From Kappaphycus alvarezii (lineage: Eukaryota; Rhodophyta; Florideophyceae; Gigartinales; Solieriaceae), in contig NADL03000620.1 of NCBI GenBank assembly GCA_002205965.3, forward strand, positions 2,232,001-2,296,000: a DNA stretch of 64,000 nt, read 5' to 3'. Positions 10,901 through 22,369 of the stretch are shown one piece after another (position 1 is the first letter of the stretch; each line of letters begins with the position of its first letter). The notes under the pieces are model-generated. The model was given only the letters and a program-made list of their open reading frames with translations, did no database searches and was not told the DNA's origin. Both the position numbers and the translations under genes were made by a program.

Positions 10901-12019
10901 GAAATGATTTTCAGTCTGGAGCAGTAACGATTGATGCAAATTTCCTCGCTCATTTTAGATTCTCAAAGTTCTTTCACCCCCGTATCACACCACACAATGT
11001 GTTCTAACAGTATCTCCGGATGCATTCGTAATCGTTCTAAATATGGCACAAACTGTAAATAATGTACTGCTACTGTGCAATGCGCGGTGCGCAGTTCTTT
11101 CGTCTAGGAACGGAACACCGTCAGACAATGAGAAATCCAAGACGCACACACGAAGACTCACAGGGTGTTCGCTGTCCCTCTTTATCTTTAAGCACCCTGC
11201 GTTGCAGTAGCACAGCTCGCCGACGGCGAGGAGAAATGGGGTTGGAAGAGCGAGGGTAATTTTTCTTGGGCGGCTGGACGGTATACTTGTCCTCCGGCTT
11301 GTAAGGCCGGACCGTGGTCCGCGGAATGCTAGAAACTTGGTATGGGTCGATTCCAAAGAACCTTAGGCACCAGGAGTGTAATACAGGACGAAGAAGATGT
11401 AGTACTGGGTCAGCTATGCTGATTATCTCCTTTAAAAATTAGGATGTTGTCACCAACGACAACCTTGAAGTTCCTATTTGTATATAGACGCCGTAGTCCG
11501 TGGCGCCAAGTGTGAGTTAATATCAAAAACAAACAACAAAAGGGTAGTATAATATTGGATAGAGGGGGGGGAGAGAAAGGGGGACCCGGGCGGATAAACG
11601 TGGCTATAGCCAAAGTTGCCGTTGGCAAGGTTTCTGCAAAGGCGGAAGTCGGGAGTCAAGTTCAGAGCCAACACCGGGGTAGCTGTTTAATCTGGGGCTC
11701 TAGTGGTTAGGTAGGAATAAATACTAGTTAACTAGGTTATGGTTATCTAGGGCGGCGGGGTGAGTGAGGTTAGGTTCAGCCAAGTTAGGGAGATCCAAGT
11801 TAGAGAAAAGTAAAGTCGACACTTGGCCCAACAGGTGACCTTCACTTGCGAAAATATCAGGTCCCATTTGGGGGCCGAATGGTCCAGATTGCAAGCCCTC
11901 AAGCCCCATCGGGTGAGGATACAGTACCAAAAATAATAGTGGGCGACAAAAGAAAATTGCCCTTACTGTACTGTACTGTACAAGTGCCTGCTGGTTAGCA
12001 TTGAATCAGATCAAAAAAA
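7990..12019. other. Long AT-rich region, no gene seen
   Basis: From 7990 to about 10950 there is only low-complexity AT-rich sequence with short chance frames. From 10985 to 11930 the GC content rises; the sequence includes a G-run near 11562-11585 and nested short hairpins near 11290-11330. A 123-codon minus-strand frame (11356-10985, starting TTG) is unrecognised and has no supporting features. Part of 11.4-12.0 kb may be the 3' flank or LTR of the Copia remnant that follows on the minus strand, but no matching 5' LTR was found. Confidence 0.35.
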
Positions 12020-15000
12020 CAGATCAAAAAATTAGCTCTGCCGATGGCAGTATAGTATGTGTGCCAATTGCACTACAGTAATGGATGTCTGCTTAGATGA
12101 ATTCCAATTAATTGATGCTTCCCCGAGCAGAATAACGTAGCCACTGACGTAGTACCGATCTGCAGCACCGCACCAATCAGAATCTGCATGGACAGAGAGT
12201 GTTAAGTTGCTTGCCCTTAGATGGGGTGCAACTTTATCTGTACCCATGAGATACCTCATAACACGTTTTACTGCTTTCCAATGAATTGGACGCCGGGTTG
12301 ATAACATGCCTGCTCAAGGCTCCCACTGCAACTGCTATATCTGGACGGGTTCTCGTGCTCAGATATAGCAGGCTTCCAATCGCTTCGCGCTACCTAATGT
12401 TTGCCATTTCAATAGCCTCACTTCTCGTTGGAATAGAATTCGTTGTCAACTCTTGATACATGCTGGGGTCTAGTGGAGTGGAGATTGCTTTACCTATGTC
12501 CATATTTAATTCAGCCAGAAGGTTTGACACGAACTTATCATGAGAAAGATAAAATGTTCCATCCAGTTCCTGCCTACTTTTACTCCAAGAAACTCTTTCA
12601 GGGCTCCTAAATTCCGAATCTTGAACCAATTAGTGAGTGCCTTCTTCCTATCTTCCTGGATACAGTGTCTCACTGTTGGATATCAGTAGAATATCGTCAA
12701 CATATGACAAAATTAATATTTTGCTACTTCCGCTGTCAAGTGCCCAAGCACTTTCAGCATGACATAGCTTGTAGAAACCAATCTCGATGAGCTTCTTATG
12801 TAAATAGAAATAACACACTCTTTGGGCTTGCTTTAGGCCGTAAATATTTTTGCGCAGTTTGTACACGTAACTTGGTTTATTATTATCCTCAAAGCCTTTA
12901 GGCTGGACCACTTAGAGTTATTCAGCAAGCTCTCCATGCAAGAAAGCACTGCTCACATCCATTTGATGCACGAGAGCCTTTTGTGCTCCGGCAATAGTGA
13001 GCGCAATGCGAGCTGTGGTGAAATCCAGTATTGGTGAGTAGAGCGTGCTATATTCACCTGCCTTTTGATTAAATCCAGAGTACAACAAGCCTAGCTTTAT
13101 ACCTATCCACGGAACCATCTGTGTACCGTTTTAGTTTTAGGATGAACTTGTTCGGTAATATGTTCTCCCATATGGACGTGGTACAAGTTCCCATGTCCCT
13201 CTTTCACGCAGCACAGCCATTTCAGCGTTAATGGAGTTAATCCATTCATTGCTATCCGAAGACCTCAGCGCCATTGCAATGGATGGCTGATCTTCAGAAT
13301 AAATGGGTCTTTTCTTAGTGACAAGTGCAGTAGTATCAGCGTACTTTCTGGGGTTTGCTTACCCGAGAGCTCCGTCGAAGTACCACTCCATGGATCTGTT
13401 GCACAACAGAATTCGATTGGTGATGCTCATCAGCAACTGAATTATCATTATTTTCAAGAAGATATTTATCATTTTGATGGGAGCCGTCGATGTCAGTATC
13501 CAGTGGAACATGCTCCAGTTCTCGTATCGAGCTGAGCTCTTAATCATTAGCGTCATCAGTTAAGTCAATCTTTTTGTGAACCGTGTGCTCTTCTCCAGGA
13601 GTTATGGTATCCTTTTTGTTTGGAAATCCAGGAAACACAAGTTCATTAAACCTCGCATGCCTGAAGTGCTCAATACATCTCGAACTTGGACCAAAAATGC
13701 GGTACATATAGCTTCCAATAGAACCCATTAGAATCATGACCTTTGTCTTTAAATCAAGCTTCAATCGCTTTTTGGTTGGTACTGTTACCAAAGCTTCACA
13801 ACCGAAATCTCGGAAGTTTGATGTATTGTGTTTAATCCCGTTCAGCATCTCAATGTGTATCTTATTTCCAAGTGATCTTATAAGAACAATATTTTGTATG
13901 TCCACTGTATTTAAAGCCGCTTCTCCCCGAAACTTGTCACTTAAGTTGGCGTGTGACAGCATACATCTCACGCGCTCAATTATATTTCAGCTCATTCTCT
14001 CAACCAAACCATTAGATTGAGGTTATTAGGAGATGTCAGTGAGTGTTTGATTCCTTCATCAGGAAGAATGGAAGCCACGGATTTGTTGACAAATTCGCTT
14101 CCATTGTCAGTGTGTATCATTTTGATACTTCTCCCTTGTATTGTGTGAAATTGATTAGTGAATGCTCTAATCCCCTTTGAAATATCCATCTTCCGCTGGA
14201 GAGTATACACTCAGGCGTACTTTGATGCACCATCAATGCACAATAGGAAGTACTTGGAGTGTCTCCAGGTTGTCTCGTGAAGTGGCCCGCATACATCCTA
14301 AACATAATGTCTCCCACTGACGAATTGTTGGGTACCAGTGTGCAGTTGTAATGATCAAGAGCCTGTTTTCCTTCAGCACGTGGATGGCACTTAATAATTT
14401 CTGGCTTAGAGCAGCTCATGCCAATGAGATGATGGCTTTTCATCATCTCAGTAATTCTCTATCATTAAAATGACCAAGCCTTAGATGCCAAATGCTCTTC
14501 TTAGTCTTTCTATTGTCATTAACTGCAGCATGGTGAGCCGAGGCAGATGACCCTGATGTTGTGCTCACTGCTGGAATTACATCGATATCTGTAACTGCAG
14601 TGGCATTGACCTTGTAGAGACCACTACTATTAAGAGTGGCATGGGCAAGTGTTTGTCCATTACGCTCATCAATTAAAGTGATTGCACCGTTCTCAATAAT
14701 GACTCGAATGTCCATACAGTCGAGGCAGGGAACAGGCAAATGATTGAGACTCATCTTAGGAGCATAAAAACGTCTTGCAGTTTGATCCACTTGTTCTCAA
14801 CTGCTGAAATAAGATTTCTTGTGCCTTAATATCCAATTTCCACAGTAGTATTGCCACCCAGCTGTATTTGATTGTCGCTCTTGTAGAGCTCTGTGAACAC
14901 ATGACGATCACATCAGATGTTATTAGTAGCGCCACTGTCAAGTATAACCCATTTCTGTAGTACATCGTCCATTTGTTTCACACTTATGTGTTTATGACAT

Positions 15001-15855
15001 GCACCTTAGTCATTTTTGCGACGGCAACTCTAGGCTTAGGCATAACGTTTTGCTCTTTTGCAGCAATGACATTGCCTCTCTGGAACTGGTTGGGACCATT
15101 CTGGATAGGTCCCTGGTTGTCCGGTCTGAAATTGTAACACCGAAGGCCATCCTTGCGGTTTGCAGTCTTGTAAACTGGCTTTTCCCATTTTTTGTTTTTT
15201 CTGTAACTTTCAGCTGCTGCTGCAAGGAACCCTCTGCGTTCCGATTTATCATTTGAGGAGAATTTTTCTTTGTATTAATCGATAAGGCTCTTAGACACGG
15301 TTTCCCATGAGGCCTTTTGTTCGTCCATCGTTTCAATGGCTGCCACTGTAGATTCATATACTCGTGACAGCCTTTTATAGACGATAGCAGGATCGAAACT
15401 TACATAAGCTCATTTATCTTTTCACCGGAGTTTTCGAGCTTTGTAAAACCGAGCTCTAGTTCAGCGACATGGTCAGCAATAGATTCTCCATAATCCAGTT
15501 TTCTAGAGAACACCTCATTTAACAAGCTGAACTTGTTACTTGTTGTTTTCCAGGCATATCTTGCCGTGAGCTTAGTCCACATTTCGAAGGGATCTTTTGA
15601 ATGTTTTTTATACTGATTTAAAGGTTTTCCCCTAGAAATAACACTATCAATGCAACATCTCTCTTTCTGTTCTTATTGTACTGTGAAATTTCGGCATCAT
15701 CATTGTTGCTGGGATGCAGTCTCAATTCCATTTAGGATTCCTATACAGTCCAGTTTTCAAATAAAGCCTCCATACGCAAGCGAAATAAGTGAGAACTTTC
15801 CTCAGGATTATCATTGAATTTTAGAATCTTCTCCTCCTTGATGTTAGCCATAGTG
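12020..15855 (-). mobile_element. Old Ty1/Copia LTR retrotransposon remnant
   Basis: Read on the minus strand, the parts occur in Copia order. The gag region starts near MANIKEEKILKF at about 15850, with a UBN2-like segment around 15580-15400. A GAG-pre-integrase motif (WHLRLGHFN) lies near 14480. An integrase core with MIHTDNGSEFVN lies near 14100, and the integrase C-terminal part at about 13970-13540. Reverse transcriptase follows, with MDVSSAFLHGELAE near 12950 and ILSYVDDILLIS near 12700, then an RNase H segment with HADSDWCGA near 12180. The order gag-integrase-RT-RNase H identifies Copia rather than Gypsy. The copy is badly broken, with well over ten disruptions, so it is old. A tRNA-primer-like GGTAGCATCGC lies just before gag, near 15875. 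Paired LTRs could not be defined. Confidence 0.85.
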
Positions 15856-18371
15856 AGGATGCGGTAGCGATGCTACCGCTGTAAATAACATGTTGTTGTG
15901 GTGGTCTGAGTTCAGATGGTACAGACGATAAATGTATGGAGTATGCAAGTTGGTTTTCGTTCTGCCGTACTTCGATCGTCGGGGCGGTCCTCAGATTTTT
16001 ACAACACAGTAACATAATTATATATGTTCTAATACAACGGATCGTATTACTCATAATTGTCGATACATTCAGAGTGTGACAGTTGGACAAACACTGAACG
16101 GCTTTGATTTGGTTTCATGGTTAAAGGGCGTAGTCAAGATGAATCATTCGATGTGCACTATTTCAATGTAGATCATAGACAAATGATTAAGGTTGTGTTG
16201 GTGTAGTGGTATTCACTTGATTGATTCCGGATGCTCACAAGCTGAGATCCTCACCCATCACAAACTCGTCTTTTGCGGAACCTTTTTCATTTTCGTTTTC
16301 AATAACGGCAGAGGTTTGGATGTTTTGCTCTTGGAAAGTGTATTCGACTCTATCCAAAATTACTCCAGACAGGCACAATCGAGTCATAAGGGTATTCCAA
16401 CACAGTAATGGGGGAGGAACTATGCACCCTGAAAGGGAGCTCTGAATACTCTCCGTACTTTTTCATGTCTTAGAACTCTGAAAGATTTACGGCCACGCTA
16501 AAAGGCTACCGTAGCATGTGATTTAGTTTTCACAGCTTGTAAATTTGGGCAATACAAGTAACATGGTCAATAAGATCGAGTTGTAGGATGTCAAGATTAC
16601 TCTTTAGGTTGCACCCTCTGTAACTCTTAGTGATAATATGCGAGGTCAGGAGAGAGTCAGGGTAACACAAGTCAAGGTTAACATAACATTCACACATATT
16701 ATTTGCACGTATGTTGAACCTGTTGTCCAATTTTCAATTGGCAAATATCTTTGGAGGAAAACGTGTCTAGAAGCGTTTAAAATAATTAAGAGAGGCAAGA
16801 CGACGTAAAAGGAGTACACAGTCTCAGGACAATCTCGGAGCCTTGGAAAGGTTAGAGGTGCACAGTTGTGGTCCATGTTGCGGTGACCTGTTTGTTGATG
16901 ATGGCACTGGTGCTTTGGATATGTATCATGCAGTTGAAGAGTCGTAATCTCCTGTAATGCGTAGAGGTAGTAGTCCAGTCCAGGTTACTCAAGCATGAGT
17001 GCGTTTTAGATATCGTCAAGTGTATCAATGACCAAAAAACTGACGTGGATAGGGAGAGCGGTACGACAGGATGGATATATATAGATCGATGGGGTTTGTA
17101 CCGCTGAGAAACCGCGATGCTGCTCCCCTTCGGATATGTATGTATTGGACGATTGGCTGTGGTGCGATGAGAAAGCGCTATGCCGCTTTACTGGTTTGAA
17201 GAGTCGCTTCCTGTCGAAAGGGCGGATGTTCTGAGACGCAAATCATATCAAAGTATTGATATGATCTACATGACAGGAGGGAGGAAAGGCGGCCGAAGAA
17301 AAATTAGCAGCACGCTTTGCGATGTTGGTCATTAAGTTTCCTTACAGGTACGTCAAAGGCCATGGCGTATGACAGATACTCCACGAGAAAAGATGCGACA
17401 AAAGCAGGGGCAGCGGACTAGTGACGTGACATGAACATTTAGCACCGAGGTAGCGCTGTCCAGAATATCGGATCACGAGTAGAACATGCCATGGCGCAAA
17501 ATTGCAGACAAGAAAGGAACATGGTTTGCACCCAACGCAGAGTTGGTGACGATTGGACGACCATAAAGGCATGCCTATCGATGCATGGTGTGTGTTGAGA
17601 TGGGACAGGGCAGGATTGTACGAGGAGATTGTTCACGGGGCGTTACGACACGTAGTGGTTACCGTCCCAGACCGGTACAGACACGGTGCTGGTTGAGGGG
17701 ATTGCGGAGCCTCAGTTGCAAGAGTCGGGGAGAGGTATTCTTGCAAAAAGTTGTGGTGCCTGCATAGGATGCAGCTTTGGATGAGGTGGAGGCGAGAGGA
17801 TTGCAAGCGTTTTATGTGGACAGGGCGGAAGCAGTTGTTTCATAGCGGCAGGCGGCAGGCGGCAGGCAGCATGGGAGGGAAGGAGAGCAGAGTTGATCGA
17901 GACTTGGCTGTTGTACAGTAGAATGGTGGCAAGGCGTTGGGGTCGGGATGATTATGTTACATTACAGTGAATTACAGTAGAATATGGACAGGGAGCAGGG
18001 GTGTGGGCGGAGGGACACGTGGAAAGGAGTCGAATGCGGCAGCGTGGCGGGGAGCAGCAGCCAAAATGGTTTGGAATATTACTGTACTTTACTGTAATGA
18101 GACGGGTTGTATCGTACAGGCATAGTGGTAACGTGTCCCATTCCGTCACGATATGAGTACTGTACGATACAGTACAGTACAGTACAGTACACGTATCGAT
18201 TGCCTAATTGTCTTGAAGGGCTTCCAATGAACGACTAGTTTTCATACATGGCCAGTGAGCATAATTGCGTCAACCTTACAAAGATAGTGTTGATCACTAT
18301 CTATTGAACACGGACACGGAATGGTCATGACCACTGCGTCTTCTTCACCTACGCTGCATTGACATAGTCTC
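15856..18371. other. No recognised gene; short tandem repeats
   Basis: The start may include the 5' LTR of the Copia remnant. No coding similarity was recognised in 16.1-18.3 kb. Short tandem repeats occur: a GGCAGGC heptamer three times at about 17845-17868, and an ACAGT pentamer at 18169-18190. Variants of TACTGTACTGTAC also occur near 3275 and 11965. Confidence 0.35.
18169..18190. repeat. ACAGT microsatellite
   Basis: Four consecutive ACAGT units follow a GTACTGTAC palindrome a few bases upstream. The pentamer is self-complementary when offset, so the tract can fold back on itself. Confidence 0.8.
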
Positions 18372-18978
18372 TTGCTAAAGTTACCATGCACCATGTACAT
18401 ACATCAGAAACATACATGGCCACTACCTATACCACCACCATTGCCCTCAAATCCATGTCTCCATTGCCTAAATCCCCAAAATCCGAAACACTCTCTTCTC
18501 GTACCTCCTCAAAACCCCCCGTCCCCTCCCCCTCAAAAAATACACACCAGGAAACAAACGCAACTTTATTGTCACACCAACATAATGGCCCCAACATTCC
18601 AAATCACCGCTACGTACCGATCGCCAACCGACCTCTGCTCCTCTCGCGACACTTCATCTCTCCCGCTCAATTTCCCATCAATTTCCCCGAATAAACAATC
18701 CGGCCCATATTCTTGATCCCCCCACATATTCCCGTCCCACTCAACTCCACCTCGCCACCTCCATCCCGCCCCCACCCTTTCGTTCTACCCGATTCCTCTT
18801 TGCCCGACACTTCCCCATCTCCAATCACTCTCCACTACATCCCCTTATCACGCCACGTAACCATCCAATCCACCCACCACCTATCCATCACCCCCACCTC
18901 CTCCACCCTCCTCTTCCTGCCCCGTTCCACTCTCACCCGCCCACACCCTCCCTTTCCAAACAAACAAAATGAAACCTC

Positions 18979-18986
18979 TATATAAA
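18979..18986 (+). promoter_or_regulatory. TATA box of the secreted LPMO-like gene
   Basis: TATATAAA stands alone in a very C-rich, purine-poor stretch, 65 bases before the ATG at 19051. The spacing fits a transcription start near 19010 and a short pyrimidine-rich leader ending CCCCCCAAAATGG. It supports 19051 as the true start. Confidence 0.6.
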
Positions 18987-19050
18987 CCCCCATCCGCACC
19001 CAAACCACCCTACCCTCATCACACATCCCCACCATCCCCATCCCCCCAAA

Positions 19051-20019
19051 ATGGCACCACCAACCCTCCTCCTCCTCCTCTTCCTCCTCCCAAAACACTC
19101 TCCCACAACTGGATGACCCAACCCCCCCCCTACACCCCCAAAACCTTCAACTGCGACAATCCCCCCTGCACAAACGCCTGTCCAATCTCCACCTCCCCGG
19201 CCCCCCTCTCACAACTACCAACGCGGTCAAACCGTCCGCATCACCTGGAATCGCAACAACCATCATGGCGGCATGTACCGTCTCTCCCTCGTCCCCTTCA
19301 ACCTCCGCTACCACCGTCCCTCTCACACACGTTTCACCCTCAAGCACGGCTGCTGGGAAACCGGACAGCACCCTTGTCAACCACAAGAGGATTGCGGTAC
19401 AGACCAAAAACGTCATGCTTACTCTACGGTCATTCAGATACCCTCCGTGTTTCCGGATGGCGATTATGTCATGGGCTATGTCTGGTATGGTGGTGTTCGG
19501 TATCAACGCGACTTTGGCCAGTTTTCCGATTACTTTTCCTGTGCTGTTGTTCGGGTTAAGGGTGGCCGCACTTTGGCCGGCTCGTACAGCGCTTTCTTTG
19601 AGCCTGGGGAAGGGAGTAGGATTGAGGGGGGTATGTGTCGTACGTCCGCGGATCGCATCGGCGATTGTGAGTCGGGCTGTCCGAACAAACCGTCCTTTGC
19701 GGGTATTCCTCGCGTGTTTATGGAAGGAGGATTGCCGAAGATTACCCCGAGGGATGTGAGAAGGGCAGCCCGCGGTAGGGGGATTGATGAGAATGGCCAG
19801 CAGCAGGAAGAGGAGGAGAGAGAAGAAAAGGAGAGAGACGAGGGGAGAGAGAGAGTGGGGGAGTACCGACGAGTCAGTGGATCGGGGCATTTGTTCTGGG
19901 GCCGTTTGTTGTGCCTCGCAGTGTGGCAGGTGTGGTGGAACAGGCTGTCATCGTTTGCCGGGAGGTGGACACAGTTGTTGTTTCAATACCATTGCTCGGT
20001 CCGGCAGGGTTTGCAGTGA
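19051..20019 (+). CDS. Secreted LPMO-like (copper-brace type) protein, frame interrupted
   Basis: The ATG at 19051 opens a typical signal peptide, MAPPTLLLLLFLLPK. The mature part then continues in another frame with SHNWMTQPPPY (His at 19104), the expected first residue of a copper histidine brace, and CDNPPCTNAC. From about 19207 the first frame resumes: YQRGQTVRITWNRNNHHGG, LSLVPF, CWETGQHPCQ, CGTDQKRHAYSTV, then FPDGDYVMGYVWYGG and FSDYFSCAVVRVKGG. Paired cysteines and the NNHHGG histidines fit a secreted beta-sandwich related to chitin-binding/LPMO-like proteins of early-diverging fungi; family recall, not a search. The tail has an E/R-rich coil (about 19800-19860) and a hydrophobic end. 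Total length would be about 320 residues. The two frame changes fall near an A4 and a C6 run and cancel out, so sequencing error is as likely as decay. Role inferred: oxidative attack on, or binding to, structural polysaccharide outside the cell. Confidence 0.6.
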
Positions 20020-21234
20020 GACAATGGGGGCGCCCTGCGTGAAAGAGTAGGGAAGGCGTAATTCCACTCCCTTCGTCCTTCTGGGGTGTAATAGTACGTT
20101 GACTAGACGTTGGGGAGCAATGTAAATATGACAGAGATGGGGTTGCTTGCTGGTGGGAAAGTGTTATCTATCGGTGCTTATGAGTGTTTCTGAAAGGAGT
20201 TTTTGATTCTTGCGTTAAATGAACGGCGCAATCTTCTTATCGATGCTCTGCAAACCATGCTTTCGAAAAGTAGACACGGGCAACCGTTCGGCAACGATTC
20301 ATTTGAAATACTACTTTCCACATAAAATTGCAATGGAATGGGAAATAGTAGTATTTGGAGAGGGTGAAAATTTGGGTTCTCTCACTGAACGGCATGGAAC
20401 AGTCTGCCGTTTCTAGAAATTATCGAGTCCTCGACGTCGCTTTACCGCATAGCTTCCTAGGGCTCTAATCTACTTTGCCATCTCAGCAAATCAACCCCAC
20501 GATTCCCCATAGTTATAGCTCTCCCTGGTCTCCTTGCAGTTGGAAGAGATATGGTAAGGCAGGACACTGGTAGACTATGAGGAAGGAGGACCCACTATGG
20601 AGACTTTGTGGGAGGGGGATTTTCGGTGCTTTACTGCTTAGGTACGTAAAAACGTTACTTTCCGAGACGGGAAGAGGCTTGTGGGCACGCCGCAGCAGCC
20701 GTCATGTCCAATGCGGCCTGCTTGATGGCTGGCCTGAAGGTAGCATTTTAGGAAGCGTAGTTCCTTCCCCATTACGGTGTCGGTATACCCTTTTTGAGTC
20801 GATTGTGGTTGTCTGGAAAACCATGGGATAAATCGGATACATCTTCCAGGAGTAATACACCCGAACCTCTCCCCCTTGTATTGCATTTGGGACAAAGAGA
20901 GAGTATTTGGAAACCTCAGGGTGTTTAGTTATTGAGAGATAGGGGCGGCTGAGTTTCCAAGTACTGTACATCAACAGAGTGTGAGTGTAAGATAATAGAA
21001 GTACATGAGATACAAAGTATTCGTAGTGACAGGTGACTACTATCGTTATCGTACACGAAATAATTTATTGCGAGTGCGAGGTAATCGAGGATTAAAATAG
21101 TTGAATGCGCAACCACCTACTCTGCAGTTGGTATAAACGCTCCGTTAGTTGTAGTGTTGGACCTGTCACATGGTTTGAACACAAGTTCATAGGACTCCCC
21201 ATCCGTACCATTCGTTGGAAAGCAACCCCACCTG
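20020..21234. other. No recognised gene
   Basis: This is the downstream flank of the LPMO-like gene. Short frames around 20219-20974 on both strands match nothing known. One R1 copy lies inside, at 20826-20876. Confidence 0.35.
20826..20876 (-). repeat. R1 interspersed motif, copy 4
   Basis: The plus strand reads AAATCGGATACATCTTCCAG, then AGTAATACACCCGAACCTCT and CCCCC. Order and spacing match the foldback arm at 21741-21785, with about a quarter of the bases changed. Confidence 0.55.
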
Positions 21235-21790
21235 CCCACGATGGGGGAAAATTCTGGGTGTTTTTACTTTTGGAAGATATATTCGATCTATTAATTAGAT
21301 GAAACGTATTCGTGATGAAATTATTGCATTTCTATCGTCCGCAAAGTCATGATCTGGATTAGTTTCTACCAGACAATACTCTAATCATTATTACCGAACC
21401 TGAATTACGCCCACCCAAATTATTGACCTGTTACCTCATTTTTTGGTAGCAGATTTACCCTTGTCCCCATATGTATCTCCATCAATCATCTATTAATAAA
21501 ATTGATTTTCTAATATTTTTTTGAACCAATTCAGGTAATTTTTATTATTCAAGTTGGAACTATTCATCCTTGGATCTAATATATAAACCAATCACTTTGC
21601 GGAATATTCACTATAGCTACCTCAGTATATCTAAGTGAGTGCAACATTGAATGCAGTTTTGACGCAGGGTGAGTAAACAATTTCTTGTACTATGAGAAGC
21701 TGCCTTTCATCACGAATACGTTTCATCTAATTAATAGATCGAATATATCTTCCAAAAGTAAAAACTCCCAGAATTTTCCCCCATCGTGGG
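21235..21790. mobile_element. Foldback element with 86-bp inverted arms
   Basis: The arms at 21235-21320 and 21705-21790 are reverse complements over 86 bases with a single mismatch. They enclose 384 bases of AT-rich, gene-free sequence. The arms begin CCCACGATGGGGGAAAATTC and end CGTATTCGTGATGAAA. Outside them the similarity stops at once. The inner two thirds of each arm contain the R1 motif (TTTTGGAAGATATATTCGAT). The near-identity of the arms, compared with roughly 70-75 percent for other R1 copies, points to a recent insertion or to arm conversion. It could be a MITE or two R1-bearing inserts in opposite directions. No target duplication was recognised. Confidence 0.75.
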
Positions 21791-22019
21791 GTATATCCAG
21801 TAAATATAAAATACCTACTATTGGAAATAAAAATTATTCCACACTTAATAATGTGAAAATAGAGCCAAAATGAATAGATAAAATATTCCTCAATGATTCA
21901 CAATAAATATAACTGTGGGCCCTGAATTAAATATTGTACCACAATTTAGAATATATGGATAGAGACTATAATATTTGCTCAAGTTTCAAATTAGGGTACC
22001 ATTTCAGAACGGATTGCAT

Positions 22020-22369
22020 CTAACGGGTTAACGGGGTTGGTTTACCGCAAATGGGACAACTGATATACTGTAAGTCCCGTGAACTTGGAGTCAAGACATG
22101 GCAGTGCCTACAGTAAATATAATAGAGCGTGTCCACCAAGTAGAAAGTAGCTGGTAGCCCAGTAAAAGCCAGACTCGCGTGGAAGGTGATCATCAACACG
22201 GCTTGTCGTTGAAGAAGAATCGCCCTCACCCTGGAGTATTGGTCCAAGGCTCGGTTTTCAACCGATCGGGCCACAATCCTGATGTGAGAGAACGCATAGG
22301 CATGCCACCCTCCGAGATTAGAGATAGGAACCGGATGAACCTGTTTCTACCAGATAATCAGGCTACCTA
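22020..22369 (-). pseudogene. LINE-type reverse transcriptase, C-terminal remnant (third)
   Basis: A minus-strand frame is open from about 22345 to 22020. It begins with the family's LGGWHAYAF block, then HIRIVARSVENRAL and an amphipathic RAILLQRQAVLMITFHASLAF segment. It ends with two CxxC pairs (CRHC and CPIC, 14 residues apart) that look like a zinc ribbon. The first half aligns with the remnant at 4.7-5.0 kb. No RT core lies upstream, so this is another 5'-truncated fragment. The zinc-ribbon-like end is not shared with the other two remnants and may be chance or a different 3' end. About 230 bases further along the same strand lies an R1 arm, matching the arrangement at 4.3-5.0 kb. Confidence 0.5.

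Noticed and set aside
11054-11120. Possible 3' LTR of the Copia remnant starting TGTAAATAA
   Set aside because: It shares only the first ten or so bases with the sequence before gag near 15881; beyond that there is no similarity.
11294-11310. CCGGC-loop-GCCGG hairpin that resembles a tRNA anticodon arm
   Set aside because: The loop has a T at the right place, but there is no matching acceptor stem, no D arm and no GTTCRANYC box in the expected place. It is one of several small hairpins in a GC-richer patch.
16195-16262. tRNA-like stretch (GTGTTGGTGTAGTGG ... CCATCAC), possible tRNA-derived SINE head
   Set aside because: The acceptor ends pair six of seven and an A-box-like TGGTGTAGTGG is present. 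The anticodon and T arms do not fold and the B box is poor.
19147-19890. 247-codon minus-strand open frame
   Set aside because: It is antisense to the LPMO-like gene. Its length comes from the skewed base composition, and the sense strand carries the recognisable motifs and TATA box.
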